A stretch of DNA of 64,000 nucleotides from Paenibacillus amylolyticus (lineage in GTDB: Bacteria > Bacillota > Bacilli > Paenibacillales > Paenibacillaceae), in NCBI RefSeq assembly GCF_003719335.1, contig NZ_RIAS01000001.1, forward strand, positions 496,001 through 560,000, read 5' to 3'. Shown in pieces: positions 54,795 through 64,000 of this stretch (positions within the stretch are counted from its first letter, which is position 1; each line of letters begins with the position of its first letter). The notes beneath the pieces were generated by a model. That model saw nothing but the letters and a program-made list of their open reading frames with translations, did no database searches and was not told where the DNA came from. The translations under genes and the position numbers were made by a program.

Positions 54795-54960
54795 CACTCC
54801 GATGACAGAATAACCTGGAGAGTAGCTGTTATCCCCAGATTTTTTGATTCCCTTTTTCAAGGGGAAAATCCGGTGATAAAGGCGAAACCTATGCTTCCGA
54901 TGTAGCTTTCTTTTAGAAAGCTTTTAGCTCCGCTTTTTCAGGTCTTTTCTGTCCTCTCCG
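54795..54960 (+). repeat. Structured dispersed element, copy B
   Basis: Closing stem GACAGAA-TA-ACCT (54804-54816) pairs with AGGT-CTT-TTCTGTC (54940-54953). Inner stem TTATC/GATAA (54829-54833, 54875-54879) and CAGATTTT/AAAATCCGG are followed by a hairpin AGCTTTCT-TTT-AGAAAGCT (54904-54922). Blocks such as CCTATGCTTCCGATGTAGCT are identical to copy A. TTTACACA (54785) and TGTGTAAA (54965) flank it as outer inverted repeats. It separates two related small genes. Confidence 0.75.
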
Positions 54961-54990
54961 TTGCTGTGTAAATGATCTTATTGCTCAAAT

Positions 54991-55359
54991 TCAGATCATT
55001 CCACCGGCTTGTTCAATGATCGACATCGCTCGGTGATGCACCTCTTCATCCACAACGACAGTTAATAGAATATCCCTGCCTGTAGGGCCGCCTTGTCCGC
55101 CATCACTCATTCCGCTTGCAGCAGGGTCTGCCGCAGCCATAATGCCTGAGCTGGCATTGGTTTGCATCGCATCAGGTATCCAAGATGAGTAACTGCCGGA
55201 GATACCTGGTTTATAGGAGGCTCCACTTGGTCCAACACCCGCATAACGGCTAAAACGATTAATGGACACGTCTTCCACCCGCAGCGCCTCCAATTTTTTG
55301 ACCGCTCCCTGTGCCTGCTCTGGGCTATGAAAATAGGCCAAAATATTTTTCTCCGTCAT
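54991..55359 (-). CDS. Small unknown protein, paralogue of the gene at 54199
   Basis: 122 residues. It starts MTEKNILAYFHSPEQAQGAV and ends TVVVDEEVHHRAMSIIEQAG. The middle is Gly/Ser-rich and flexible (GVGPSGASYKPGISGSYSSW). The two conserved ends match those of the 54199 gene, separated by a longer linker here. It lies between dnaJ and element B on the same strand. The ATG has AGGTGA five bases upstream. Function unknown; a stress role is suggested only by its neighbours. Confidence 0.68.
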   Translation of the reverse strand: MTEKNILAYFHSPEQAQGAVKKLEALRVEDVSINRFSRYAGVGPSGASYKPGISGSYSSWIPDAMQTNASSGIMAAADPAASGMSDGGQGGPTGRDILLTVVVDEEVHHRAMSIIEQAGGMI

Positions 55360-55469
55360 TTGCTTCACCTGCTTCCTGTAATTCTGTCAATCTGTATCTA
55401 TTTCACAGATCGTCCCGCCATGCTATCTTTCCGCAACCGAGCCCAGAATATACCGAATTTCTAACATGT

Positions 55470-55499
55470 GGGGACACTTGGGGACACTTGGGAACACTT
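55470..55499. repeat. Three tandem 10-base repeats
   Basis: GGGGACACTT, GGGGACACTT, GGGAACACTT in direct array, in the spacer between the small gene and the dnaJ terminator. No function is apparent. Confidence 0.8.
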
Positions 55500-55523
55500 C
55501 GAAGCAACCTAATTTACATAAGA

Positions 55524-55560
55524 AAAACACCTTCGATCATCAAAGATCATCGAAGGTGTT
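55524..55560 (-). terminator. Terminator after dnaJ
   Basis: AACACCTTCGAT pairs with ATCGAAGGTGTT around an 11-base loop. On the minus strand the stem runs into TTTTTCTT. It ends the hrcA-grpE-dnaK-dnaJ unit. Confidence 0.88.
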
Positions 55561-55583
55561 CTCATAACTACTTCATATATGAA

Positions 55584-56702
55584 TCAGTCGCCGCGAAAGG
55601 CGCGTTTTACTCGATCAAAGAACGATTGCTCATGCTCATGGGTTTGTTCGCCATCCAGTGCAGCAATTTGACGAAGCAGATCTTTCTGTTCGTCATTCAG
55701 CTTACTTGGTGTAACCACAACAACCTTCACATGTTGATCTCCTTGTCCCATACCGCGGAGGCGTGGCACGCCTTTGCCTTTGAGGCGGAAATACGTACCG
55801 GTTTGTGTACCCGCCGGAATTTTCAGCTTCACTTTTTCGGTCAATGTCGGGATTTCTATCTCGTCTCCGAGTGCGGCTTGGGCAAACGTCAACGGAATTT
55901 CACAATAAATGTCATCGCCTTCGCGCTCAAAGAAGTCATGAGACTTCACACGAATAACAATGTACAGGTCGCCTGCAGGACCACCGCGCAGACCGCCTTC
56001 ACCCTCACCTGTCATACGCAACTGTGCACCGTCATCCACACCAGCTGGAATGCGAACATTGATTTTGCGCTGTTTGCGAACTTTACCGCTGCCGCTGCAC
56101 GTTGTACATTTTTCTTTGATAATCTGTCCAGTACCGCTACAGTTCGAACAAGCGCGGCGATTGACCATACGACCAAATGGTGTATTCTGAACGACTTCCT
56201 GTTGTCCACTACCTTTGCAGACTGTACATGTTTCCGGTTTCGTTCCTGGTTTGGCACCTGAACCGTGACAAGTGTCACAGCCTTCCGTACGCGGAATCGT
56301 AATATCCGTTTCCTTGCCAAATACAGCTTCCTTGAACTCAATCGTCATGGTGTACTGCAAATCGTTCCCCCGCTGCGGAGCGTTAGGGTCACGGCGCCCG
56401 CCACCGCCACCAAAGAACATATCAAAGATGTCGCCGAAGCCGCCGCCACCAAAGTCTCCACCGCCAAATCCACCTTGATTCGGATCGATGTGACCGTATT
56501 GGTCGTACTGAGCACGCTTCTGGCTGTCACTTACGACATCATAAGCTTCTTTTACTTCTTTAAACTTGGCTTCCGCATCTGCTGCTTTGTTCACGTCAGG
56601 GTGATACTGACGGGCCAGCTTACGGTAAGCTTTTTTGATTTCCTCGTCGCTTGCATTTTTGCTTACGCCGAGCACCTCATAATAATCACGTTTTTCAGCC
56701 AC
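55584..56702 (-). CDS. dnaJ: Chaperone protein DnaJ
   Basis: 372 residues, type I Hsp40. The J domain (about 1-70) has [15 protein letters not shown] with the HPD motif. A Gly/Phe-rich region follows ([20 protein letters not shown]). Four CxxCxGxG zinc repeats are present ([39 protein letters not shown]). The C-terminal domain binds substrate. Start GTG with GGGGGTGG. It lies 133 bases after dnaK, behind an intervening hairpin. Confidence 0.98.
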   Translation of the reverse strand: MAEKRDYYEVLGVSKNASDEEIKKAYRKLARQYHPDVNKAADAEAKFKEVKEAYDVVSDSQKRAQYDQYGHIDPNQGGFGGGDFGGGGFGDIFDMFFGGGGGRRDPNAPQRGNDLQYTMTIEFKEAVFGKETDITIPRTEGCDTCHGSGAKPGTKPETCTVCKGSGQQEVVQNTPFGRMVNRRACSNCSGTGQIIKEKCTTCSGSGKVRKQRKINVRIPAGVDDGAQLRMTGEGEGGLRGGPAGDLYIVIRVKSHDFFEREGDDIYCEIPLTFAQAALGDEIEIPTLTEKVKLKIPAGTQTGTYFRLKGKGVPRLRGMGQGDQHVKVVVVTPSKLNDEQKDLLRQIAALDGEQTHEHEQSFFDRVKRAFRGD

Positions 56703-56747
56703 TCTTCCACCCCCATAACATTCACCTTATCGCACATCGTGACAAAA

Positions 56748-56785
56748 GGAAAGTCAAAGCACGGGAGCCCCGGCTATGACTTTCC
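56748..56785 (-). terminator. Hairpin between dnaK and dnaJ
   Basis: GGAAAGTCA (56748-56756) pairs with TGACTTTCC (56777-56785) with a GC-rich inner part. The minus strand continues TTTTGTC. It may act as a partial terminator, lowering dnaJ relative to dnaK, or as an mRNA processing site. Confidence 0.7.
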
Positions 56786-56835
56786 CTTTAATCCGAACGT
56801 CACCGATGTTTAACTCGCAGACTATGGCGAATTAA

Positions 56836-58689
<1,854 letters not shown>

Positions 58690-58800
58690 TCAACAATTTA
58701 AAATGAATAGGCACTTGTCAGCCTTATTGTGTTAGTAAGTGATCTGCTCTATGTGTATAAAAGCTGTATATTAAACTTCGTCCCTTTGTTCAGCCTCGGA

Positions 58801-59361
58801 TTAAGAACTTACTTTAACCATTGCCGGACGAAGTACTTTATCCTTCAGCATGTAGCCTTTTTGAACCTCTTCCACAACGATGCCTTCTTCATGCTCATCG
58901 CTCTCCACTTGCATAATCGCTTGGTGGAATTCAGGATTAAACGGTTTTCCAACCGTTTCCATCGCAGTCAGTCCTTCGTTCGTCAGCACGGTTTCCAATT
59001 GACGCAAGATCATTTGAAATCCTTTGGCAAAAGATTCAGTCTCCGTACCTTCCGGTACCGTAGCCATAGCGCGTTCAAAGTTATCCATAACCGGTACCAG
59101 TTCGGTGACCAGCTTCATTGAAGCGTATTTGGCAAGTTCCTCTTTTTCCTTCTGTGTCCGACGGCGGAAGTTATCAAAGTCAGCCTGTGCACGAACAAAA
59201 CGTTGCTGGGTTTCCTCAGCCTCTGCTTTCACACGTGCCAGTTCACTTTGTTCCTGATCTGTTATCTCCTCAGCTTGGGCTTCAGCTGCTGCAGCCTCAT
59301 TGACCGGCTCCTGCTCGGCTGTTACTTCTTGCTCTTCTGTAATTGATTGCTCCTCTTTCAA
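58801..59361 (-). CDS. grpE: Nucleotide exchange factor GrpE
   Basis: 186 residues. Nucleotide exchange factor for DnaK. A Glu-rich disordered N-terminus is followed by a long coiled coil (LARVKAEAEETQQRFVRAQA) with DFDNFRRRTQKEKEE, and a beta domain containing GKPFNPEFHQAIMQVE and VVEEVQKGYMLKDKVLRPAMV. The start is a TTG behind GGAGGTGA (eight bases). A GTG three codons earlier overlaps the site. Confidence 0.97.
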   Translation of the reverse strand: MKEEQSITEEQEVTAEQEPVNEAAAAEAQAEEITDQEQSELARVKAEAEETQQRFVRAQADFDNFRRRTQKEKEELAKYASMKLVTELVPVMDNFERAMATVPEGTETESFAKGFQMILRQLETVLTNEGLTAMETVGKPFNPEFHQAIMQVESDEHEEGIVVEEVQKGYMLKDKVLRPAMVKVSS

Positions 59362-59402
59362 GATGTTCACCTCCTTATAAGAATGAATCGTATTCCCGTT
59401 GC

Positions 59403-60434
59403 TTATTTGAAGCGAGTCGTCAGCATTGTTGTAAGGTCACGGGATAATGTATTTAAAATATGGATGACGCGTGCATAATCCATGCGGGTTGGTCCTAAAA
59501 TTCCTATGGACCCAAGTGCCTCGCCGTCCAAGGAATACGACGCTGTAATCAAGCTACAGTTCGCAAAGGCTTCATGATCATTCTCGGTGCCAATTCGCAC
59601 CTGAATTCCGGGCCCGCCGGGCACTGGCATCATCAATTTCATTAATGTTGGTGTCTCATCTAACAAATCGAGAATATCCTTAACTTTCTCTACATCTTTG
59701 AACTCAGGTTGTGTCAACATATTGGTAGCACCGCTGAGGAACAAACGGTTGTCATGCTCATTGTCAAACGCGTTGTTGAGCACCTGCATAACTTCCTCAT
59801 ATCGCGTGATATGACGCTCCATTTCCTGACCGAGCTCAGTATAAAGACGTGATTTCAACTTGTAAATCGGTACGCCTACCAACTTGGTATTTAACAGACG
59901 AACGACATTCTCCATCTCGGCAACCGAGATTTCGGGTGGAATCTGAACCGTCTTGTTCTCCACTTGACCGGTGTTCGTCACTATAATAGCTACAGCTTCA
60001 TTCTCATTCAGCGGAAGCAACTGGAAGTGACGCAGTGATGTATGAAACACCTCTGGTCCAAGCAAAATCGAAGTATAATTGGTCATATGAGACAAAATGT
60101 TGGAAGCATGCTGAATAACCTGTTCCATCACATTAAGCTTCTCCGCGAAAAATGACTTTAAATCGTCCAATTCCTGCGGCTCCACCTGATTCCAGGGAAC
60201 CAAATGGTCGACATAATATCGATAACCCTTATGAGAAGGAATGCGTCCAGCTGAAGTATGCGGCTGTTCGAGAAACCCCATCTCTTCGAGGTCGGCCATT
60301 TCATTACGAATCGTTGCCGGACTATATCCAACATCTCCTCTTTTGGAAATGCTTCGGGACCCTACGGGCTCAGCTGAACGGATATAGTCATCCACTATAG
60401 CGTTCAGAATCATTCGTTGACGCTCTGTTAACAT
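59403..60434 (-). CDS. hrcA: Heat-inducible transcription repressor HrcA
   Basis: 343 residues. It represses class I heat-shock genes through CIRCE, and its activity depends on GroE. The N-terminal winged helix (about 1-75) begins MLTERQRMILNAIVDDYIRS with RNEMADLEEMGFLEQPHTSAGR. The C-terminal GAF-like domain carries QVRIGTENDHEAFANCSLITASY. AGGAGGG precedes the ATG. It is first in hrcA-grpE-dnaK-dnaJ, with a perfect CIRCE 43 bases upstream. Confidence 0.98.
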   Translation of the reverse strand: MLTERQRMILNAIVDDYIRSAEPVGSRSISKRGDVGYSPATIRNEMADLEEMGFLEQPHTSAGRIPSHKGYRYYVDHLVPWNQVEPQELDDLKSFFAEKLNVMEQVIQHASNILSHMTNYTSILLGPEVFHTSLRHFQLLPLNENEAVAIIVTNTGQVENKTVQIPPEISVAEMENVVRLLNTKLVGVPIYKLKSRLYTELGQEMERHITRYEEVMQVLNNAFDNEHDNRLFLSGATNMLTQPEFKDVEKVKDILDLLDETPTLMKLMMPVPGGPGIQVRIGTENDHEAFANCSLITASYSLDGEALGSIGILGPTRMDYARVIHILNTLSRDLTTMLTTRFK

Positions 60435-60476
60435 GGTGAGTATTCCCTCCTTCTGACACTGTACTGCCCCATGTCG

Positions 60477-60503
60477 TTAGCACTCCAGTTAGATGAGTGC
60501 TAA
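60477..60503. promoter_or_regulatory. CIRCE operator upstream of hrcA
   Basis: TTAGCACTC, nine-base spacer, GAGTGCTAA, an exact match to the CIRCE consensus. It lies just downstream of the -10 of the hrcA promoter, so HrcA would block transcription. Confidence 0.97.
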
Positions 60504-60514
60504 TCGGTAATACA

Positions 60515-60544
60515 AAAATACCAAACTGACATGATCATTGTCAA
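60515..60544 (-). promoter_or_regulatory. Sigma-A promoter of the hrcA-dnaK unit
   Basis: Minus strand TTGACA (60544-60539), 18-base spacer, TATTTT (60520-60515). CIRCE follows immediately downstream. Confidence 0.75.
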
Positions 60545-60609
60545 GTGAGTTTGCGGAATGGGATCATCTATTTATAGTATAGGCCAATAACCTTACCTTA
60601 TAACGTATA

Positions 60610-61962
60610 TTATGAACCTTGATGCTGGATTTCTCGCTCGGCAGGATAATGTCTCAGACTGAAACGTGCTCCACCTAGCGGTGAATCACTATACACCAAA
60701 TCTGCATGGAGACGTGCTGCCAGTTGCTTGCTAATCGTTAGTCCCAGTCCTGTCACCCCATTATTTCCCGTATAAAAACGACGGAAAATATGCTGCCTGT
60801 CATGCTCATTCAAGCCTGGCCCATCATCATCAACATGAAAAATCCAGTCTGCGTGATCATCGGCAGAGAGTTCCAATGTCAATTTCACTTGCGTTTCGGT
60901 ATGGCGCACAGCATTTTGCAGCAAATTCAGCAGAATCTGAAACAATTGCTCCCCTGCTGTTTCCACCATGAACGAATTTGCTTCCGCTGTCAAATGTATT
61001 CCTCGCTGAAACGCAGTTGGCATGAGCAGATACACTGCTTCTTCGGCCATGTTTTTCAGGTCAATAACTGCCACAGGCCATTCCTCATCCACAGTTTCCA
61101 GTCTGGAGAGCTGAATCAGCTTTCCAACCATATCAATGAGACGCTGCGACTGGGCAGCAATAATTTCAAGCCCCTGATCCGTGGATACGACCTGATCCTG
61201 AATCGCATACACGTAACCCTGAATGGACATCAATGGTGTCTTAAGTTCATGTGATACATTTTGCAAAAACTCCAGCTGATGGCGGTGATGGTCATCGATT
61301 CTGTTACTCATTAATTGAAAGGTCTGAATCAATTCGCCGATTTCTGTATGGTCAGCCTGTAGGAATTGATCTCTGTCAGGCATGTTTGGTTCATATTTGT
61401 TAACAGCCTCTTTCAAGCGATTGAGTGGCTGTACCGTTCGCCACACGGCGAATAAACCAATCAACAGGATAACGACGAAACTTGCAGCAATCGACAGAAG
61501 GGTTGTCCGAAACAACGGAATATACATCGCCCTAAGTGATGATAGCGGAGAATACAAAATTACCCGAAACTGTTTATGTGACAGCTCCGCCTCACTGTAC
61601 AGTACCTTTTTTCCATTCAAAATCATATACCCTTCGTGTGTACCTGGAAATCCTTGCAGCTTCATCCCCACACGTCCTGCACTACTCGAAGCCACGATCT
61701 TGTCGTCTCCATCAATTACAAAATAGTCGGCATAAAAAAGGATGTCCTTAATAAAGAAGCGGAAACTGTCATTGTCCAGATCCTCCAGGTCATCTACACG
61801 AATGATTTTAACAGCTTTCTTCGTTTGGCCATTTAATTGCTCTTTGACCTGATTGAGCAAAATATCATCAAAAAGATGGATAAAAAACAGAACCGTAAAC
61901 GCCACAGTAACCAACATACTTGCAAACAAAGCGAGCAGCATTTTGCTGCGTATCGTCTTCAT
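60610..61962 (-). CDS. Membrane sensor histidine kinase (HAMP)
   Basis: 450 residues. Two membrane helices (about 8-30 and 147-170) enclose a roughly 115-residue extracytoplasmic sensor domain. A HAMP segment follows (VWRTVQPLNRLKEAVNKYEP). The H-box is FLQNVSHELKTPLMSIQGYV, the N-box LLNLLQNAVRHTE, with DDGPGLNEHD and TGLGLTISKQLAA as G-boxes. The start overlaps the response-regulator stop (ATGA). The signal is unknown. The gene downstream of the pair in genome order is hrcA, with no functional link visible. Confidence 0.94.
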   Translation of the reverse strand: MKTIRSKMLLALFASMLVTVAFTVLFFIHLFDDILLNQVKEQLNGQTKKAVKIIRVDDLEDLDNDSFRFFIKDILFYADYFVIDGDDKIVASSSAGRVGMKLQGFPGTHEGYMILNGKKVLYSEAELSHKQFRVILYSPLSSLRAMYIPLFRTTLLSIAASFVVILLIGLFAVWRTVQPLNRLKEAVNKYEPNMPDRDQFLQADHTEIGELIQTFQLMSNRIDDHHRHQLEFLQNVSHELKTPLMSIQGYVYAIQDQVVSTDQGLEIIAAQSQRLIDMVGKLIQLSRLETVDEEWPVAVIDLKNMAEEAVYLLMPTAFQRGIHLTAEANSFMVETAGEQLFQILLNLLQNAVRHTETQVKLTLELSADDHADWIFHVDDDGPGLNEHDRQHIFRRFYTGNNGVTGLGLTISKQLAARLHADLVYSDSPLGGARFSLRHYPAEREIQHQGS

Positions 61963-62687
61963 CGTGTATGTACAGCTGCTTTATAGCCGAACCCCCACAC
62001 GGTATCAATGGTCAGTGTTGCTTGAACCTGCGCAAGCTTTTTACGAATCCGTTTCACGAGATCATCCACTACACGCACTTCACCGTAAAAATCATAATTC
62101 CAGACTTGCTGAATTAACTGTTCCCGGCTGAAAGGACGATCCAGGTGTTGGGAAAGAAATAACAAAAGCTCGTATTCCCTTCCGGTTAGCCCCAATTCTT
62201 CTCCTCTAACATTGACACGTCGGAATTCTTCTGAAATCTGCACGTCGCCTATACTAAAATAGGACCCTTCCTTCGGCTGATGCCGATCCGTTTCTTTTAG
62301 TTCAATGCCTTGTGATAAGCGACTGCTGTGTATCAAACGAAGCATGCCTTTTACTCTCGCAACCAATTCACGCGGATTGAAAGGTTTGCTCAAAAAATCG
62401 TTACACCCCAGTTCCAAACCATTTAAACGATCGATTTCCTCCCCCCGTGCCGATACCATAATAATCGGAATTTCAGTGAACGTTCTCAGTTCTGTCAAGA
62501 GCGTAAGCCCATCAACCCCGGGCATCATAATATCGAGAATCAAACAATCTGGCTTTTTCGAGCGAACTTCCCCGACCAGCTCTCTGCCGTGCGCAAAGGA
62601 GGTCACTTCATATTGTTCCTTTTTCAAGTAACCTGTAATGAGTTGTAGAATATATGGATCATCATCCACTACAAAAATATGCGGCAT
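61959..62687 (-). CDS. Response regulator, OmpR/PhoB family
   Basis: 242 residues. The receiver domain has HIFVVDDDPYILQLI (acidic pair), the phosphorylated Asp in CLILDIMMPGVDGL, and the conserved Lys in CNDFLSKPFNPREL. The C-terminal winged helix ends RVVDDLVKRIRKKLAQVQAT and WGFGYKA. The start is the second ATG, six bases after GAGGTGA. It is cotranscribed with the kinase (four-base overlap). Its target may be the exported Lys/Thr-rich gene at 62953, which lies directly upstream on the same strand. Confidence 0.94.
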   Translation of the reverse strand: MPHIFVVDDDPYILQLITGYLKKEQYEVTSFAHGRELVGEVRSKKPDCLILDIMMPGVDGLTLLTELRTFTEIPIIMVSARGEEIDRLNGLELGCNDFLSKPFNPRELVARVKGMLRLIHSSRLSQGIELKETDRHQPKEGSYFSIGDVQISEEFRRVNVRGEELGLTGREYELLLFLSQHLDRPFSREQLIQQVWNYDFYGEVRVVDDLVKRIRKKLAQVQATLTIDTVWGFGYKAAVHTR

Positions 62688-62752
62688 TGGCATTCACCTC
62701 ATTCATGAATATATCACTTCTGATATGTTTGTTATTAGATATGTCACTATTA

Positions 62753-62781
62753 ATGTAACAGAGTCTGTGCACGAATTTCAA
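62753..62781 (-). promoter_or_regulatory. Candidate promoter of the two-component operon
   Basis: Minus strand TTGAAA (62781-62776), 17-base spacer, TTACAT (62758-62753). It lies 66 bases before the response-regulator start. Confidence 0.55.
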
Positions 62782-62835
62782 AACTTCCCATGAACACACC
62801 CAATACGCGCTTCCCAACTCCTGCTTAAGATAGCA

Positions 62836-62868
62836 AAGACGGAGATTCCCTATAGAGAACTCCGTCTG
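62836..62868 (-). terminator. Possible terminator after the Lys/Thr-rich gene
   Basis: AGACGGAG (62837-62844) pairs with CTCCGTCT (62860-62867), with inner TTC/GAA pairs. On the minus strand it is followed only by TTTGC, so termination may be incomplete. Confidence 0.6.
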
Positions 62869-62952
62869 TAAGCCTTTGTCATTCACATCTCACTGATACA
62901 ATAAATCGTTGTTCTGAACAGGTAGAGCGAAGATGCATCAACGGCTTTATAC

Positions 62953-63789
62953 TTATTTATGGGATGAGCTTGATTTTGCTGCCTCGTTTTTGTTTGTCAC
63001 TTTGGTTGTAGCCGGCGCTTTCGTAGCAGATGTTGCTTTGTGTGTTGTAGCCGTTGTTGTTTTGTGTGCTGTTGCAGCTGGTGTTTTGTGCGTAGTTACG
63101 GCTGTTGTTTTTGGAGTTGTTGCAGTTGTTGCAGTTGTTGTTTTTTTCACTCCTGTTTTTGTTGTAGTTGTTTTGTTTACAGTCGTTTTAGCTACTGGCG
63201 TTTTGGTTCCCACTGCTTTTTTAGCTGTTGCTTTGTGTGCTGCGATTTTGTGAGCGGTTTTTTTCGCTTTGTGTGCTGTTTGTTTTTCTTGATGTGCAGT
63301 AGCCTTTGCTGTTGCGGAAGCTTTGTGTGCTGCCTGTTTCGCTTTATGAGCCGTTTTTCTGCCCTTGTGATGCATTGCTGTTGTTTTATGAGAAGCTCTT
63401 TTTGCTTTGTGAGTTACTTTTGATTTGTGTACAGCCTTTTTTGCTTTATGCTTCGTCACTTTTGCTTTATGCGCAGTCTTTTTGGCTTTATGCGTTACTG
63501 TGTTAGCTTTGTGAGTTGTTGTTTCCTTCTTCGTTGTAGCTGTTGTTTTGGAAGGAGTAGTTTTAGCTCCTGTCGTTTTTGTAGGCGCTACAGTGGATTT
63601 GGTTGCTGGAGTCGTTGTTGATTTTGTCGTAGGTTTGCTCGTTGAGTTAGCGGACGCTCCAGCCTTTTGTGTTTCAGACGGTTTTACGGAATTTACAACA
63701 GGCGTTGCGGCAAAAGCACTGCCGGCTCCACCAATTACACTCATCGCTGTTACCAAAGCTGCTACATGTTTTGTCCATTTTTTCATCAT
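62953..63789 (-). CDS. Exported Lys/Thr/Ala/His-rich repeat protein, histone H1-like composition
   Basis: 278 residues. A clear signal peptide (MMKKWTKHVAALVTAMSVIG, cleavage near SAFAATP) precedes a low-complexity chain almost free of acidic and aromatic residues. Residues about 90-190 consist of irregular THKAKK, AHKAK and VHKSK units. The flanks are Thr/Ala/Lys-rich (TTTATTHKAT). The composition recalls histone H1 and bacterial H1-like tails, but the signal peptide implies action outside the membrane, where a polycation could bind teichoic acid, peptidoglycan or extracellular DNA. GAGGTGA precedes the ATG. It lies upstream of the two-component pair on the same strand. Role not known. Confidence 0.75.
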   Translation of the reverse strand: MMKKWTKHVAALVTAMSVIGGAGSAFAATPVVNSVKPSETQKAGASANSTSKPTTKSTTTPATKSTVAPTKTTGAKTTPSKTTATTKKETTTHKANTVTHKAKKTAHKAKVTKHKAKKAVHKSKVTHKAKRASHKTTAMHHKGRKTAHKAKQAAHKASATAKATAHQEKQTAHKAKKTAHKIAAHKATAKKAVGTKTPVAKTTVNKTTTTKTGVKKTTTATTATTPKTTAVTTHKTPAATAHKTTTATTHKATSATKAPATTKVTNKNEAAKSSSSHK

Positions 63790-63930
63790 CGGTCACCTCA
63801 TTCTTAAGATTGAGCTATCTGCATATTTCCTGCTGGGTACGTTGAAAACCTTATCTTTATCCTTGCTCTTCAACTGTTCCACTGTGAAGTTTTTGCAGAT
63901 CGCTTATGTAAGTTCATCTTAACAAGAGGA

Positions 63931-63959
63931 TGTGTGAGAATAATGGAATAAGTGTGTGA
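63931..63959. promoter_or_regulatory. Paired TGTGTGA boxes upstream of the Lys/Thr-rich gene
   Basis: TGTGTGA at 63931-63937 and 63953-63959, spaced 22 bases (two helical turns), within the upstream region of the exported protein gene. Such direct repeats are the type bound by OmpR-family regulators. The link to the neighbouring regulator is speculative. Confidence 0.35.
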
Positions 63960-64000
63960 AAAGTATATGAAAAAAACGATGCACAAAAAAAGACCACAAG

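Noticed and set aside
62662-62886. Open frame upstream of the response regulator
   Set aside because: It overlaps the regulator start and the hairpin at 62836-62868, and lacks a ribosome site.
63040-63621. Cys/Ser/Phe-rich open frames opposite the Lys/Thr-rich gene
   Set aside because: They are the complement of Lys/Ala/Thr codons and have no ribosome sites.
63960-64000. A-rich run and CCACAAG at the right edge
   Set aside because: It may be half of a terminator of the next gene, but the other half is outside the window.

Overview
The window looks like a chromosomal core region of an endospore-forming, low-to-moderate GC Firmicute, most likely Paenibacillus or a close relative. This is inferred from gene content, not from a database match. 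The evidence is: an almost complete match to the Bacillus subtilis yqe/yqf gene order, sporulation genes (yqfC, yqfD, a CotD-like coat protein), a glycine T-box, a perfect CIRCE operator, a sigma-W-type promoter, and an RNase P RNA that reads as class A rather than the Bacillus class B. Most genes lie on the minus strand. The exceptions are a subtilase, an aminotransferase and a Na/Pi-cotransporter-like gene.

Layout from left to right. 1-7.8 kb holds accessory and envelope genes: a cysteine desulfurase running off the left edge, a lytic transglycosylase, small DUF1540, DUF3907 (YpuI) and DUF4190-like proteins, a secreted subtilase, a CotD-like protein and a MocR regulator. 7.8-9.8 kb has an aminotransferase divergent from MocR, then rnpB. 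9.9-15.5 kb is the macromolecular-synthesis block (yqfO, trmK, sigA, dnaG, yqxD). 15.7-27.2 kb runs glyS, glyQ (T-box), recO, yqzL, era, cdd, dgkA, ybeY, a PgpH-type gene, phoH, yqfD and yqfC. 27.4-30.6 kb is an nfeD-floA-orf unit behind a sigma-W-type promoter. 30.9-32.7 kb has yqeY, rpsU, hinT and a small unknown gene. 33-45.6 kb is a DNA-repair block, addB-addA-sbcD-sbcC, placed inside the B. subtilis-like order. 45.8-50 kb has an unknown gene, a 23S rRNA methyltransferase, a YqeW-like transporter and a Nudix hydrolase. 50-54 kb has mtaB, rsmE, a site-2 protease and prmA. 54.2-55.4 kb has two related small genes and a YfhD-like gene. 55.6-60.5 kb is hrcA-grpE-dnaK-dnaJ. 60.6-63.8 kb has a two-component system and an exported Lys/Thr/Ala-rich, histone-H1-like protein.

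The most unusual item is a dispersed intergenic element with two full copies (about 48171-48345 and 54795-54960) and a 5' fragment at 21527-21566. The two full copies share conserved blocks but differ compensatorily in the stems, for example TTGTC/GACAA against TTATC/GATAA. This suggests a structured RNA or a mobile hairpin element. Other notable signals are the class A RNase P RNA, a four-box inverted/direct repeat operator between MocR and its aminotransferase, the exported H1-like repeat protein next to a two-component system, the GC- and Ala-rich zinc-hook region of SbcC, and a branched terminator after sbcC.

No insertion sequence, prophage, CRISPR array, tRNA or 5S/16S/23S rRNA gene was recognised.
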